Below, in pieces: positions 63,826-64,000 of a stretch of DNA of 64,000 bases. Each line of letters starts with the position of its first letter. Position 1 is the stretch's first letter. Under the pieces are notes generated by a model that did no database searches, had not been told where the DNA came from, and saw only the letters and a program-made list of their open reading frames with translations. The stretch comes from Pomacea canaliculata (taxonomy: Eukaryota; Mollusca; Gastropoda; Architaenioglossa; Ampullariidae), in NCBI RefSeq assembly GCF_003073045.1, contig NC_037590.1, positions 1,390,016 to 1,454,015 on the forward strand. The letters are read 5' to 3'. A program made the position numbers and the translations under genes.

Positions 63826-64000
63826 TTTTTTTTTTTTAAGGCCCTTCGCCCCTCCTGGGGCATAGGCCATCGACTACAGTCTTAACTGTTGTCGATGTTT
63901 TGGTAGCAAGGATTTGTTTTACGGGGTGGGGGTGCTGGCCCCACGCCCAACCCTCCTCCTTTTTCAGCCGGGCTTGGGACTGTCCTTGGCGGAGGGCGAC
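63826..64000. repeat. Probable dispersed repeat at right edge
   Basis: A poly-T run followed by AAGGCCCTTCGCCCCTCCTG, GGGCATAGGCCATCGACTAC and CCCCACGCCCAACC, much GC-richer than its surroundings. It resembles, from memory, a widespread invertebrate retroelement segment, but it is cut by the window end and cannot be classified here. Confidence 0.4.

Overview
The window is nuclear DNA from an animal. It is AT-rich, its genes are split by GT-AG introns of about 0.1-4.5 kb, and its spacers are full of transposons and microsatellites. The protein sequences and the repeat types (tRNA-derived SINE, RTE/CR1-like LINE remnants, hAT and Tigger/pogo elements) suggest a lophotrochozoan, most likely a mollusc. 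That assignment is inference. No bacterial features, rRNA or tRNA genes were seen.

Layout. (1) 1-8,848, minus strand: a multi-exon arrestin-fold gene (paralogue A), whose 3' end runs off the left edge. (2) 8,849-13,892: no gene recognised; it includes a GC-richer stretch of unknown origin at about 10.45-12.35 kb. (3) 13,893-20,043, minus: CPSF4 (CPSF30), complete in seven coding exons, with a SINE-in-Tigger nested insertion in intron 5. (4) 20,653-30,457, plus: a second arrestin-fold gene (paralogue B), complete in eleven exons, head-to-head with CPSF4. (5) 31,056-34,227: a degenerate hAT transposon with a perfect 8-bp target duplication. (6) 37,579-43,476, plus: an alpha/beta-hydrolase resembling isoprenylcysteine methylesterase (ICME), with an N-terminal membrane-type region and a large acidic insertion. 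Its first intron holds a foldback element carrying telomere-like repeats, and a LINE remnant. (7) 49,065-59,859, minus: a complete JNK-type MAP kinase in ten coding exons. (8) 63,106-63,232, plus: one convincing but unidentified exon, then a SINE and another repeat at the right edge.

The main new observation is that the A and B arrestin genes lie in opposite orientation on either side of CPSF4. They share ten exon positions with identical intron phases, and six of the ten shared exons have identical lengths. Several of these exons are too short for ordinary ORF finding and were recovered from splice sites, phase and homology between the two copies. The genes otherwise do unrelated jobs (mRNA 3'-end processing, arrestin-type trafficking or adaptor function, lipid or protein ester hydrolysis, stress kinase signalling), as expected for animal genomic neighbourhoods.
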